Part shown: positions 51,711 to 60,948 of the stretch, one piece after another
Layout of the letters: each line of letters opens with the position of its first letter
Numbering within the stretch: the first letter of the stretch is position 1
Source: Alcanivorax nanhaiticus
GTDB taxonomy: Bacteria > Pseudomonadota > Gammaproteobacteria > Pseudomonadales > Alcanivoracaceae
DNA length: 64,000 bases
NCBI RefSeq assembly: GCF_000756665.1
Contig: NZ_ARXV01000019.1
Coordinates: forward strand, 1-64,000
Direction: 5' to 3'
Position numbers and translations under genes: made by a program
The notes under the pieces: model-generated
What the model saw: the letters and a program-made list of their open reading frames with translations, nothing else
The model's database searches: none
Told to the model about the DNA's origin: nothing

Positions 51711-53453
51711 ATGGTGCAATGGCGTGACAGCAAGGTAACCCGCGACGGTGTGGACCTGGCAGTACGGACCTGGAGCGAAGACCGCAGCCCGACCGTGGTG
51801 CTGGTACACGGTTATCCGGACGCCAACCATGTCTGGGAGAAAGTCGCCGAACGTCTCAGCCAGGACTTCAAGGTCGTTGCCTATGACGTGCGCGGTGCCG
51901 GCAATTCTTCTGTTCCCAAAGGTCGTGCAGCGTACAAGCTGCGCGAACTGCGCGATGATCTCCACGCCGTCATGGATGCGGTCTGCCCGGACGAAAAAGT
52001 GCACCTGGTGGCCCACGACTGGGGCTCGATCCAGACCTGGGAGTCAGTGACCGATCCCGGCGCAGAGCAACGGATCGCCTCCTACACCACCTTGTCAGGT
52101 CCCTGTCTCGACCATGTCGGCCAGTGGATGAAGGCGAACCTGAAACAGAATCCGGCCGCGGTACTGAACCAGCTGTCGCATTCCTGGTACATCGGCGCCT
52201 TCCAGCTACCCGTGCTTGCCCCCACCCTGTGGAAAGCGGGTTTGGCCAAAGCCTGGCCCGGCGTACTCAAACGCACGGAAAATCTCGATATCGAGCCCAG
52301 CCCAAGCCAGCTCAAGGATGGTGTCCACGGCATTGAGCTGTATCGCGCCAACATGCTGCCCTGCCTGCTCAAGCCCCGCGAGCGCTATACCAAGGTGCCG
52401 GTGCAACTGATCGTGGCACGGGAGGACAACTATGTACGCCCAAACATGTTGGAAGACCTGCCAAAGTGGACTGATCAGCTCTGGCGTCGCGAACTGGATA
52501 CCGGGCACTGGGGCCCGCTGCAACAATACCCGGATGTGACTGCCCGCTGGGTGCGTGAATTCATTCAACACATTGAAGGTGCTCCAGCCAGCGCCCCCCT
52601 GAAACGGGCAAAAGTTAGCGCCAACTCACTACAGGGAACTGATGCCGGCAAGGTTGTGCTGGTCACCGGTGCCGGTTCCGGCATCGGCCGTGAAACCGCC
52701 CTCGCCTTTGGCCGACGCGGCGCTACCGTGCTGTGCACCGACATCAATGCCGACGCTGCAGCCGCCACCGCCAGCATCATTACGGCTGAAGGCGGCAACG
52801 CGCTCAGCCGCAAGTGTGACGTGAGCAACACCCGCTCCATGGAGACACTGGCCGGCTACGTGGAAAAAGAATTCGGCGCACTGGATATCGTCATCAACAA
52901 TGCCGGCATCGGCTTGTCCGGTGGCTTGCTGGATACCAGCGTGAAAGACTGGCAACAGGTACTGGGCGTTAACCTCTGGGGTGTCATCCATGGCAGCCGA
53001 CTGTTTGCCCGCCAGATGATTGATCAGGGCAAGGCCGGCCACATTGTTAACGTGGCTTCCGCCGCCGCCTTCATGCCATCACGCATCCTGCCCGCCTACG
53101 CCACCAGCAAGAGCGCCGTTCTCATGCTCAGTGAGTGTCTGCGCGCGGAACTGGCAGAATACCGGATCGGCGTCAGCGCCATCTGCCCGGGCATCATCAA
53201 CACCCCCATCGCCGGCAACACCCGCTTCGTGGGCGTGGATGACGAAGAGCAGAGCCGTCGTCGTGAAAACGCGCAAAAGTTCTACCAGCGCCGCGCCTTC
53301 ACCCCAGACCGGGTGGCCCAGGCCATTGTTCGCGCAGTAGAAAACAACCAGGCCGTTGTACCGGTCAGCCCGGAAGCCATCGGCATGCAGTGGCTGGGAC
53401 GTCTCTCCCCCACCCTTGCCCGTAATCTGGCCCAGGTGGAAATCACGCCGTAG
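51711..53453 (+). CDS. Alpha/beta hydrolase-SDR fusion (EphD-like)
   Basis: This 580-aa two-domain protein has residues 1-295 forming an epoxide-hydrolase-type fold: HGYP at 33-36 and VAHDWGS at 100-106 with D103 in the nucleophile position. Residues 310-580 are a short-chain dehydrogenase: TGAGSGIG at 319-326, NNAG, and Y463-x3-K467. The order matches mycobacterial EphD. It could open an epoxide or ester and oxidise the product in lipid metabolism (inference). Both active sites look intact. Neighbours are the M24-like gene upstream and a MerR regulator downstream. Confidence 0.9.
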   Translation: MVQWRDSKVTRDGVDLAVRTWSEDRSPTVVLVHGYPDANHVWEKVAERLSQDFKVVAYDVRGAGNSSVPKGRAAYKLRELRDDLHAVMDAVCPDEKVHLVAHDWGSIQTWESVTDPGAEQRIASYTTLSGPCLDHVGQWMKANLKQNPAAVLNQLSHSWYIGAFQLPVLAPTLWKAGLAKAWPGVLKRTENLDIEPSPSQLKDGVHGIELYRANMLPCLLKPRERYTKVPVQLIVAREDNYVRPNMLEDLPKWTDQLWRRELDTGHWGPLQQYPDVTARWVREFIQHIEGAPASAPLKRAKVSANSLQGTDAGKVVLVTGAGSGIGRETALAFGRRGATVLCTDINADAAAATASIITAEGGNALSRKCDVSNTRSMETLAGYVEKEFGALDIVINNAGIGLSGGLLDTSVKDWQQVLGVNLWGVIHGSRLFARQMIDQGKAGHIVNVASAAAFMPSRILPAYATSKSAVLMLSECLRAELAEYRIGVSAICPGIINTPIAGNTRFVGVDDEEQSRRRENAQKFYQRRAFTPDRVAQAIVRAVENNQAVVPVSPEAIGMQWLGRLSPTLARNLAQVEITP

Positions 53454-53588
53454 AAGAGATCGAACAACACGGGCGCGACCGGGGGATGAAGTCATCCGCC
53501 TCGCTTGCCCGTGCTGTTGCGTGATGCGTATTGCATGCCGTGTGCTCTGTTCTAGCGCCTGTGCAAAAACCGGGCTATCATCGCAGCC

Positions 53589-54434
53589 ATGAAAACCAGT
53601 GACCGTAACCCCGCAGCGATCCTGCGCAGCCTCAAGAAATACACCCAGGCCGACGCAGAGGAAGCACCGGCAGAAGCCGGCAATCACAAGGAATACACCA
53701 TTGACGAACTGGCCCGCGAGGGGAGTTCGACAGTGCGAAACGTGCGCGCCTATCAGGATCGCGGCATTCTCCCGTCGCCGGAGAAACGCGGGCGCACCGG
53801 TATCTATACCGACGTCCACCTGGCCCGCCTGAAAATCATCGGCGCCCTGCTGGAGCGCGGTTACACCCTCAACAATATCCGTGACTTGCTCATCGCCTGG
53901 GAACAGGGCCGCGAGCTCAACGATATTCTTGGCCTGGAAGTGGCCGTGACCAACTGGCAAAACCCGGTGGTCCCGTCCTACCTGGATTACCAGAACCTGC
54001 TGGACGATTTCGGTGAGGACATCACCCCTGAAGTGATGACCAAGGCGGTCAAGCTGGGCTACATCATCCCTGAAGGCATGCGACTGCGCATCCCCTACCC
54101 GCGCGTCTACAACGCCGGCAAGGAACTGAGTGAAGCGGGCGTCCCCCTGGATGCCGTACTCACCCACGTCACCCTGGTGCGCGAAGAAGTGGACAAGCTG
54201 GCCGAGCGCTTTATCGGCATGATCATCCACCACCTGGTGGACGAGAAGTACGGCGACGACGCCCTGCCGGAAGGTGAAGACGTGCCCAAGCTGGCCGATT
54301 TCATCACCCGTATTCGCCCCCTGGCTGATGCCGTGGTCAGTGACGAGCTGGGACGAGTGCTGGAAAAGAGCATCAACAAGATCCTCGTCGACCGCCTAGC
54401 CAATGTGCTGGCGCATATTGAGAAGAACGGCTGA
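53589..54434 (+). CDS. MerR-family transcriptional regulator
   Basis: This 281-aa protein has a winged-helix HTH at about 35-105 (EYTIDELAREGSSTVRNVRAYQDRGILPSPEKRGRTGIY). A roughly 170-residue helical effector domain without the metal-binding cysteines of MerR/CueR follows, so an organic ligand is likelier. It lies 135 bp after the fusion gene, with its own upstream region. It may act at the dyad promoter at 50951 (inference). Confidence 0.88.
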   Translation: MKTSDRNPAAILRSLKKYTQADAEEAPAEAGNHKEYTIDELAREGSSTVRNVRAYQDRGILPSPEKRGRTGIYTDVHLARLKIIGALLERGYTLNNIRDLLIAWEQGRELNDILGLEVAVTNWQNPVVPSYLDYQNLLDDFGEDITPEVMTKAVKLGYIIPEGMRLRIPYPRVYNAGKELSEAGVPLDAVLTHVTLVREEVDKLAERFIGMIIHHLVDEKYGDDALPEGEDVPKLADFITRIRPLADAVVSDELGRVLEKSINKILVDRLANVLAHIEKNG

Positions 54435-54440
54435 AAAGCA

Positions 54441-54589
54441 GTTACAAGTTGAAAGTTTCAAGTTACAAGGCGCGAGCCCGCTTTTCCTGTTCTGAACTTT
54501 AGTGCCCGCGCCATTACTAGGGAACGCGGGCATGGCCTTGCAAAACCATCAGGGCTGATCCGCGTTGTAACTTGAAACTTGTAACTTGC
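54441..54589. repeat. Heptad-arm element, CAA class
   Basis: Left: GTTACAA, GTTGAAA, GTTTCAA, GTTACAA (54441-54468). Right: TTGTAAC, TTGAAAC, TTGTAAC, TTGC (54565-54589). The core GTGCCCGCGCC...GGGAACGCGGGCA is in the centre. It begins 6 bp after the merR stop. Confidence 0.85.
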
Positions 54590-54698
54590 TCCTCATTAGC
54601 CTCACTTATCCCTGCCCATCGACCCCCTGCATTTGTCTAATCCCCCCATCAGCGTTAGCGTTCCTCTTCTATAAAAACGATTTCCGGGAGAGCGATGC

Positions 54699-55679
54699 AT
54701 GCGTGCGATTTTGTGTAAGGAACTGGGACCGGCCGACAAGCTGGTGATCGAAGATGTAGCGTCCCCTGAGCCCGGCAAGGGGCAGGTGAAGATCAAGGTC
54801 AAAGCCGCAGGGCTTAACTTCCCTGACACCCTGATCATCGAGGGCAAATACCAGATCAAGCCGGAGCTGCCGTTTTCCCCCGGCGGAGAAATGGCCGGGG
54901 AAGTGGTCGCCGTGGGTGAGGGAGTGAAACGCTACCAACCCGGTCAACGCGTCATGGGCCTCACCGGCTACGGAGCCTTCGCTGAAGAAATCCTCGCCCC
55001 GGAAAGCAACCTGATTCCGGTACCCGATGCCATGGACGACCACACCGCCGCCGCCTTCTCCATGGTCTACGGCACCAGCTATCACGCCCTCAAGCAACGC
55101 GCCAACATTCAGCCCGGGGAAACCCTGTTGGTGCTGGGTGCCAGTGGCGGCGTGGGCCTGGCGGCGGTAGAACTGGGCAAAGCCATGGGCGCCACCGTGA
55201 TTGCCGCCGCCAGCAGTGCAGAAAAACTGGCCGTAGCCAAAGAAGCCGGCGCCGACGACCTGATCAACTATGCCGAAGAAGACCTGAAGGACGCCCTTAA
55301 GCAACGCTATCCGAAAGGCGTGGACGTGATCTACGACCCGGTGGGCGACAAGTTCACTGAAGCCGCCCTGCGCAACATGGCCTGGAACGGCCGCCTGCTG
55401 ATCGTCGGCTTCGCCGCCGGTGACATCCCCAAGCTCCCCGCCAACCTGGCCCTGCTGAAGGGCTGCTCCATCGTCGGCGTGTTCTGGGGAGCCTTCACCC
55501 AGCAGGAACCCCAGGCCAACATCCAGAACATCATGGAACTGTTTCAGTTGTTCGGCCAAGGCAAAATCAAGCCGCGCATCAGCCAGGTGTTTGCCTTTGA
55601 AGACTATGAGCAGGCGCTTGCTGCGCTGACCTCACGCACCGCCAAAGGCAAGGTCGTGCTGGAAATAGCGCGCGGCTGA
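54699..55679 (+). CDS. Zinc-independent quinone oxidoreductase (MDR family)
   Basis: This 326-aa NAD(P)H-dependent medium-chain reductase has the N-terminal GroES-like domain without the zinc cysteines/histidines of alcohol dehydrogenases. The Rossmann motif is VLGASGGVGLAAVELGKAMG (about 144-163). The quinone-oxidoreductase signature AAGLNFPDTLIIEGKY is present. It likely reduces quinones or enoyl-type substrates. It is transcribed alone after the heptad element. Confidence 0.9.
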   Translation: MRAILCKELGPADKLVIEDVASPEPGKGQVKIKVKAAGLNFPDTLIIEGKYQIKPELPFSPGGEMAGEVVAVGEGVKRYQPGQRVMGLTGYGAFAEEILAPESNLIPVPDAMDDHTAAAFSMVYGTSYHALKQRANIQPGETLLVLGASGGVGLAAVELGKAMGATVIAAASSAEKLAVAKEAGADDLINYAEEDLKDALKQRYPKGVDVIYDPVGDKFTEAALRNMAWNGRLLIVGFAAGDIPKLPANLALLKGCSIVGVFWGAFTQQEPQANIQNIMELFQLFGQGKIKPRISQVFAFEDYEQALAALTSRTAKGKVVLEIARG

Positions 55680-56044
55680 TCTCCTCACTGCGGGAACACC
55701 CTCATGGTGTTCCTGCCCCCCCCTTCATTTTCCCCTATCTGCTGGCAGCCATGCCTCAGGCACCAGAGGAACGCAAACGGACAAAATCCTTTTTCCGTTT
55801 TGTTATTCCTGTTCGCATAACCAGCAACTCCATCAACCCCAATGAAATCAATATGATGTCACACCTCAAAACTCGAACCTGAACGTGCGTACTGGGTCAC
55901 AAATCCTCCAGCCGGTATTCACTATATGCAGATTTTTGTAATTCTTTTGGCTAGGTTTGCCCCGGGAACGTTAAACAATAATCAGGCAGGGACGCCGACC
56001 ATGCGTAGTGAACACACAGCCCCTGCCCAGCTCGGGGATCCTGC
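55680..56044. other. Gene-free interval, one weak hairpin
   Basis: Just after the quinone reductase, GGGAACACC-CTCAT-GGTGTTCC (about 55691-55712) can fold but is followed by C rather than T. The rest is AT-rich upstream sequence for the lipoprotein gene at 56045. No gene seen. Confidence 0.4.
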
Positions 56045-57787
56045 ATGTTTCTGACACATGGCAACACCTTCCGTTCGTCTCTACTTCTCTCCGCCACACT
56101 TCTGACTGCCTGCGGTGGCGGCGGTAGTGGTGGTAGCAGCGATGGCACCGCAGGGGAAAAAGAACCTTCACCGCAAAGCCCGCTTACGCTGGAGTCACCC
56201 GCCAGCAAATCCCTGCAACTCAGCTGGGAACCGATTGAGGGGGCAGTGAGCTACCGTTTGCTGCTCAATATCGATGGTCAATCCGGCTATGAGCCCGCCA
56301 CCAACTTGCTCGACAGCCTGGAACCGGACCCGGAAACCGGCCTGCTTTCCTATACCTTTGAGAACGTGTCGCTGCACACCCTGGTCAATGCCAGTTACCT
56401 CCTTCAAATTTGCGACAACGAGGCACAGTGTTCCGATACCCCCTCCTATTCTGTGGCCAGCTACCTGACAGGTGCCATCGGCTACCTGAAAGCTGAAGTG
56501 CCCTGGGTAAGCGATGGGCTGGGTTACAAAATGACGCTGTCAGCGGACGGCTCCACCATGGCCGCCTATACCGCCACAGATGTACTGGTGTTCAGTCACG
56601 AGGGTGATGGCCAGTGGCAACAACAGGCTGAGCTCGTCCATGCCATGAGCGGCAATAACAGCGCCTATGGTCTGGCGCTTACCCTCTCTGACGATGGCAA
56701 CACTCTGGCCGTCAGCCATTACGGTGAACACAGCGCCGCCAGTGGCATCGACGGGCTGCAGACGTACAGTCATTGCGATGACGGTGACCCGGAAAACGAC
56801 GTGAACTGCCTGGACAACAGCGGCGCTGTATTCGTGTACAGCCGTGATAGCGGAGGCAGCTGGTCAGAACAAGCCTATATCAAGGCCGACGCGCCCAGGA
56901 AAGGGGGCAACTTTGGCAGATCCATTGCACTGGGAGCCAACGGCAACGTCCTGGCTGTCGGCTCACCGGGCTATGGTGACAACCTTACTGGCGCCGTGTA
57001 CCTGTTCGAACGTAACGATAGCGACTGGAGCCAGGCAGACATCATCATCGGCCAGACCAACGTTCGCCAACTAGGCCGTTCCATCGCATTGAATGCGGAT
57101 GGCACCCGTCTTGCCGCCGCCGAAGCCCCCAATGTGAGCTCCTCGGTCTATGTCTTTGCCCTGCAAACCGGTAATTGGGTCGAACAGCAGAAACTGACAC
57201 CTCCCTCCGTTGGCATCACCGGCGATTTTGGCACCGCCCTTGCCCTGTCTGATGATGGCAATACGTTGGCCATCGCGGATCATGCCGAGAAATGTGTCAT
57301 CAGCGAGATCAATAACCCTGCCGCAGACAGCTGTGTCGTCAACGCGAGCTACGCCGGCGCAGTCCACATTTATCAATACAGCAGCGACTGGGAACGTCAG
57401 GCCTATATCAAGCCTTCCAACATGGATGGCGGCGATTATTTTGGCCAAGGTGTGTCCCTATCAGCCGATGGTAATCTGCTCGCCGTAGGCGCTCCCCGAG
57501 AGGCCAGCAACGGCAAGGGCTTTGAAGCCGCCCCGAACAATAACGACAACTACCGATCTGGCGCGGCTTATCTGTTCAAGCGTGAACAGAGCCAGTGGCA
57601 ACAAACCGCCTACCTGAAAGCCCCCAACAATGACCCGAGTGACCTTTTCGGCTCCACTATCGCACTTTCCGGAGATGGCAGCTTGCTGGTGGTGGGTGCC
57701 CGTAGCGAAGATGGCAACGGCAGTAACATGACCAGCGACCAAAGCACCAATACCCGAAACGGGTCGGGTGCCTTTTACCTGTTCTGA
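56045..57787 (+). CDS. Lipoprotein with Fn3-like domain and FG-GAP/beta-propeller repeats
   Basis: This 580-aa predicted lipoprotein has lipobox LTAC (C23), followed by a Gly/Ser-rich linker. Residues about 45-140 look like a fibronectin-III-type domain. From about 165 there are roughly seven repeats of the LALSDDGNTLAV-type blade, each followed by an F/YLF...W pattern, as in FG-GAP/integrin-alpha-like propellers. A role at the outer surface is likely; binding partners are unknown. There is no enzyme motif. Confidence 0.8.
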   Translation: MFLTHGNTFRSSLLLSATLLTACGGGGSGGSSDGTAGEKEPSPQSPLTLESPASKSLQLSWEPIEGAVSYRLLLNIDGQSGYEPATNLLDSLEPDPETGLLSYTFENVSLHTLVNASYLLQICDNEAQCSDTPSYSVASYLTGAIGYLKAEVPWVSDGLGYKMTLSADGSTMAAYTATDVLVFSHEGDGQWQQQAELVHAMSGNNSAYGLALTLSDDGNTLAVSHYGEHSAASGIDGLQTYSHCDDGDPENDVNCLDNSGAVFVYSRDSGGSWSEQAYIKADAPRKGGNFGRSIALGANGNVLAVGSPGYGDNLTGAVYLFERNDSDWSQADIIIGQTNVRQLGRSIALNADGTRLAAAEAPNVSSSVYVFALQTGNWVEQQKLTPPSVGITGDFGTALALSDDGNTLAIADHAEKCVISEINNPAADSCVVNASYAGAVHIYQYSSDWERQAYIKPSNMDGGDYFGQGVSLSADGNLLAVGAPREASNGKGFEAAPNNNDNYRSGAAYLFKREQSQWQQTAYLKAPNNDPSDLFGSTIALSGDGSLLVVGARSEDGNGSNMTSDQSTNTRNGSGAFYLF

Positions 57788-57799
57788 GATGATGAACCG

Positions 57800-58246
57800 C
57801 TAACGACGACCACTCTGGTCGATCACCACCCCCGGCGCCCCGGCCTGCAGCTTCTCACGCAGCCAGTCCGGCACCGGGGTTTTTTCGAACGGTTCCGTGG
57901 TCATCATCACGTACACGGCTTGCGAGGTTGCGATCGCTCTTGCTTCATCCGCATGGCGGATATCTGCCTCCAGTGTGAAGGAGGTATTGCCAAGATGTAC
58001 CGCTGACACGAACACCTCCAGCACATCATCAAACCGCGCTGACGATTGCCATTCCGTGGTCAACTTGACCACCTGGTTATCCAGGCCTTGCGCCAGAATG
58101 CTGTTGTAGTCACAGCCCAATGCACGAAAAAATTCTGTCATGGCAATATCCACGTAATCACCATAACGCGCATTGAAAACCACCTGTTGGGCATCGCATT
58201 CGTTATAGCGAACCCGGAAACGAAAACAGAACGGTTGTGTCATCAT
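57800..58246 (-). CDS. Hot-dog acyl-CoA thioesterase (4HBT/YbgC-like)
   Basis: This 148-aa protein has FRVRYNECDAQQVVFNARYGDYVDIA, the 4HBT signature with the catalytic Asp and the Y..N contacts. It hydrolyses acyl-CoA or acyl-ACP thioesters. A second Met directly after the first is an alternative start. It is convergent with the lipoprotein gene, 12 bp apart. The upstream gap to 58478 holds a REP-like GTGGGAG...TCCCAC hairpin at about 58370-58412. Confidence 0.87.
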   Translation of the reverse strand: MMTQPFCFRFRVRYNECDAQQVVFNARYGDYVDIAMTEFFRALGCDYNSILAQGLDNQVVKLTTEWQSSARFDDVLEVFVSAVHLGNTSFTLEADIRHADEARAIATSQAVYVMMTTEPFEKTPVPDWLREKLQAGAPGVVIDQSGRR

Positions 58247-58478
58247 ATCCTCTTGTCAAAATTCCCTGATCGCCCTTCCGTCGAACCATGCTGCGCACGG
58301 TTCTCGCCCGCATCCTTAGGGCATAGCAAACGCCGCGGCTACAGCAGCTTCGTAGCATGTGATCGTTTTTGTGGGAGGCCCGCTTGCCTGGGCAAATTCG
58401 GTCCATCCCACAAAACCCGGCTTCGGGGGCTTTTGGCCGTCCTTAATCCAATCACGCGTAGCTCGCAGCAGACAATCC

Positions 58479-59900
58479 TCAAAAAAAACGGGCGATCGGC
58501 AACAGGGAAAGAAAGGCTGCCATCAACCGCCGCAGGATTCTGGCTCTGGGTTCATGCTTTAACAGCACCGGCATTCCCGCGTCATCCACACCACCCCAGC
58601 GCAGCTGATTGCCTTCCATTTCCAGGCGGTAGCTGTTGATGGGTGACAGACCTTCCTCAATAAATTCCGCCACCTGTTTTCCCAACGATTCTGAGACAAC
58701 GTAATAACCCATTTCGGTATTGAGATGCAGGGACCGCGGGTCCATGTTGAAGGAGCCGATAAAAATTTCCCGACGATCCAGCACCATGGCCTTGGTGTGC
58801 AGGCTCGCCTGGGAGCGGCCACGGAACAAACGGATTTGTCGTTTCATGGCATGAGCATGAGGCTGCAGCTCGTGAAGCTCCACGCCACTCTTGATCAAGG
58901 GGCGACGGTAAGGCGCATAGCCCGCATGGGCTGGAACAATATCATTGGTGGCCAGGCTATTGGTCAATACCGCTGCTCGCCCTCCACGCTGTTTCAGGCG
59001 CGCCAGCGCCGCCACAAAATCATCACCCGGAATAAAATAACTGGCTTCAAGTAAAAACTCGCGATGATCTTCATGATCCAGCAGCCGTGCCAGTTGATCA
59101 CCCATCAGCGATTGCTTGGCACCGGAGGCCTTGTCCGGACTATCAAACAGTAATACCGCAGGCGCGCGTTCGCATTGCGCTTCCTGCTTTGCCAGATAAT
59201 CGACAAAGAATTTTTCATGCTGAGGAAAAATATACGGGTACTGCTTTAACGAACGACGCCATCGCGATAACCATTGCCAAGTCCGTTCCGCACGTTCGGG
59301 ACGATAACGCCGCAAGGTTTTCAACGGCATGGCCAGATCACTCTGCCAATAGGTGTCAAAAGCTTCTTGCGTGTCAGCCACAATGGGACCAGAGGCAAAC
59401 CAGTCCAGATCACGAAAATTACTGGCCGGGTTCACCCCAAAATAATGATCGGAAATATTGCGGCCACCCACCAGACAACGTTCACCATCGGCGATCCAGG
59501 CCTTGTTGTGCATGCGATGGTTGAGTAACGGCGCGTGATAAAGCCATTGGTGAAAATGCTTGAAACGGCCATGAAACGGATTGAACAACCGCACTTCAAT
59601 ATTGGGGTGGGCATCCAAAGCAGCCCATTTCACATCCCGGCCCAATTGGTTGGCATGGTCCAGCAACATGCGCACCTTTACCCCACGGCGCGCGGCTTCC
59701 AGCACACGGTAGATCAGCAGCTTGCCGGTCGTATCGTCATCCCAGATGTAGTACTGCACGTCCAGAGTACGCTTGGCCAGCCGTGCCAAGGTGACACGCA
59801 AGGTAAAAGCCTGATCACTATCGGCCACCAGGGACAGGGAAGAGAGGGGCGCTTTCAGGGGTTCCACAACCCCTCCGGAATTCCATGCATGGTGACTCAT
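58479..59900 (-). CDS. Phospholipase D / cardiolipin synthase-like protein (ClsC type)
   Basis: This 473-aa protein has two HKD motifs: HNKAWIAD (131-138) and HTKAMVLD (H368, K370, D375), each followed by a G(G/S)xN stretch. There is no N-terminal membrane anchor of the ClsA type, and the layout is closest to ClsC, which makes cardiolipin from PE and PG. It is first of its strand group with the DNA ligase 66 bp upstream. Other PLD activities cannot be excluded. Confidence 0.88.
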   Translation of the reverse strand: MSHHAWNSGGVVEPLKAPLSSLSLVADSDQAFTLRVTLARLAKRTLDVQYYIWDDDTTGKLLIYRVLEAARRGVKVRMLLDHANQLGRDVKWAALDAHPNIEVRLFNPFHGRFKHFHQWLYHAPLLNHRMHNKAWIADGERCLVGGRNISDHYFGVNPASNFRDLDWFASGPIVADTQEAFDTYWQSDLAMPLKTLRRYRPERAERTWQWLSRWRRSLKQYPYIFPQHEKFFVDYLAKQEAQCERAPAVLLFDSPDKASGAKQSLMGDQLARLLDHEDHREFLLEASYFIPGDDFVAALARLKQRGGRAAVLTNSLATNDIVPAHAGYAPYRRPLIKSGVELHELQPHAHAMKRQIRLFRGRSQASLHTKAMVLDRREIFIGSFNMDPRSLHLNTEMGYYVVSESLGKQVAEFIEEGLSPINSYRLEMEGNQLRWGGVDDAGMPVLLKHEPRARILRRLMAAFLSLLPIARFF

Positions 59901-59966
59901 CTACCTCAACGGACATCAACATCTCACCATGCAATAAAGCAGCGCCCCGCTCAAGCGCATCTATCC

Positions 59967-60845
59967 TCATTTTACCGCCGCCGTTTCACGTGTCGGCAAG
60001 TCTGGGCGCATGCGCATAAAACTGGCAAACCGCGGCAGGCCAGTACGGGTTAATCCGTAATATTTGTAAGTCACCCGGCTGCCAATGGGCGGCGGTGCCG
60101 CGCGTTCTGCATCGCTGAATCCTGATCCCAGCCGGAAGCGGCGACCATCCGGTGTCTCCACCACCAGTGCACCCAGCATGCCCTGATACTTCCCCTTGCC
60201 CTCCCGATGTGCCACGACCCGCGCTTCCGCATCCTGCCAGGTTTTCACCTTGAGCAACGCCTGGCTGCGACCATCGTGATACAAACTGTCGCCATGATGC
60301 AGCATCAGGCCCTCACCGCCCTTGGCAATCACCTTGTCGAGCCGATGCATCAGGTCGTCATGATGCTTCGCTGGCTGCTGATCAATCATGAACAGGGTAT
60401 AGGCGGGGCTGGCATCAACCAGTCCCTGCATCTGCGTGATGCGCTCACTGAACGGTGCCGCACTGGTTGGCAGATCAAATATCATGAAGCGGATCTGCCG
60501 CCACTCAGTCATGTCCGGTTCAAGCCGTCGTACCGCCGCAGACACATCATCGAAGCGGCCTCGTCCAATCCACAGCTCTCCGTCCAGCGGCTGGGACGGG
60601 AATCCCCGGGTAAACCAGTCAGGGGCATGAATCCGGTAGCCCCCGCGTGTATAAAGACCATGGCCATCCCAGCGCGCGCGAACACCATCCAGCTTTTCAC
60701 TGACCCAATAGCCCTCCAGCTCAATCCCCGGCCGATAGTGATTGGCCAGTTGCAAATCAGCCTTGCCCGCCACCGCAGTCGCCGCCAGAGACAACTGAAC
60801 AAGCAACATCAACAGACCGTAGCTGAACCGATAAAGTAGGGACAT
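59967..60845 (-). CDS. Signal-peptide-bearing ATP-dependent DNA ligase (Lig E type)
   Basis: This 292-aa minimal ligase has an N-terminal signal (cleavage near ATAVAG, about 27). Nucleotidyl-transferase motif I is SEKLDGVRARWDG with adenylated K51, motif III is FMIFDLP, motif IV is GGEGLMLH and motif V is LLKVKTW. An OB-fold follows. Lig E proteins are thought to act in the periplasm on incoming or extracellular DNA. The type IV pilus motors at 11-13 kb would fit DNA uptake, but that link is inference. Confidence 0.9.
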   Translation of the reverse strand: MSLLYRFSYGLLMLLVQLSLAATAVAGKADLQLANHYRPGIELEGYWVSEKLDGVRARWDGHGLYTRGGYRIHAPDWFTRGFPSQPLDGELWIGRGRFDDVSAAVRRLEPDMTEWRQIRFMIFDLPTSAAPFSERITQMQGLVDASPAYTLFMIDQQPAKHHDDLMHRLDKVIAKGGEGLMLHHGDSLYHDGRSQALLKVKTWQDAEARVVAHREGKGKYQGMLGALVVETPDGRRFRLGSGFSDAERAAPPPIGSRVTYKYYGLTRTGLPRFASFMRMRPDLPTRETAAVK

Positions 60846-60948
60846 GATGGCGCCTCCCTGGCGCTGCCAGAAAAACGCACACTCTGACAGAACCCGAGAC
60901 CCGCGCCTGTAAGCCGGTTACAGCAACCGCTGTAGGAAGATTACCGTG

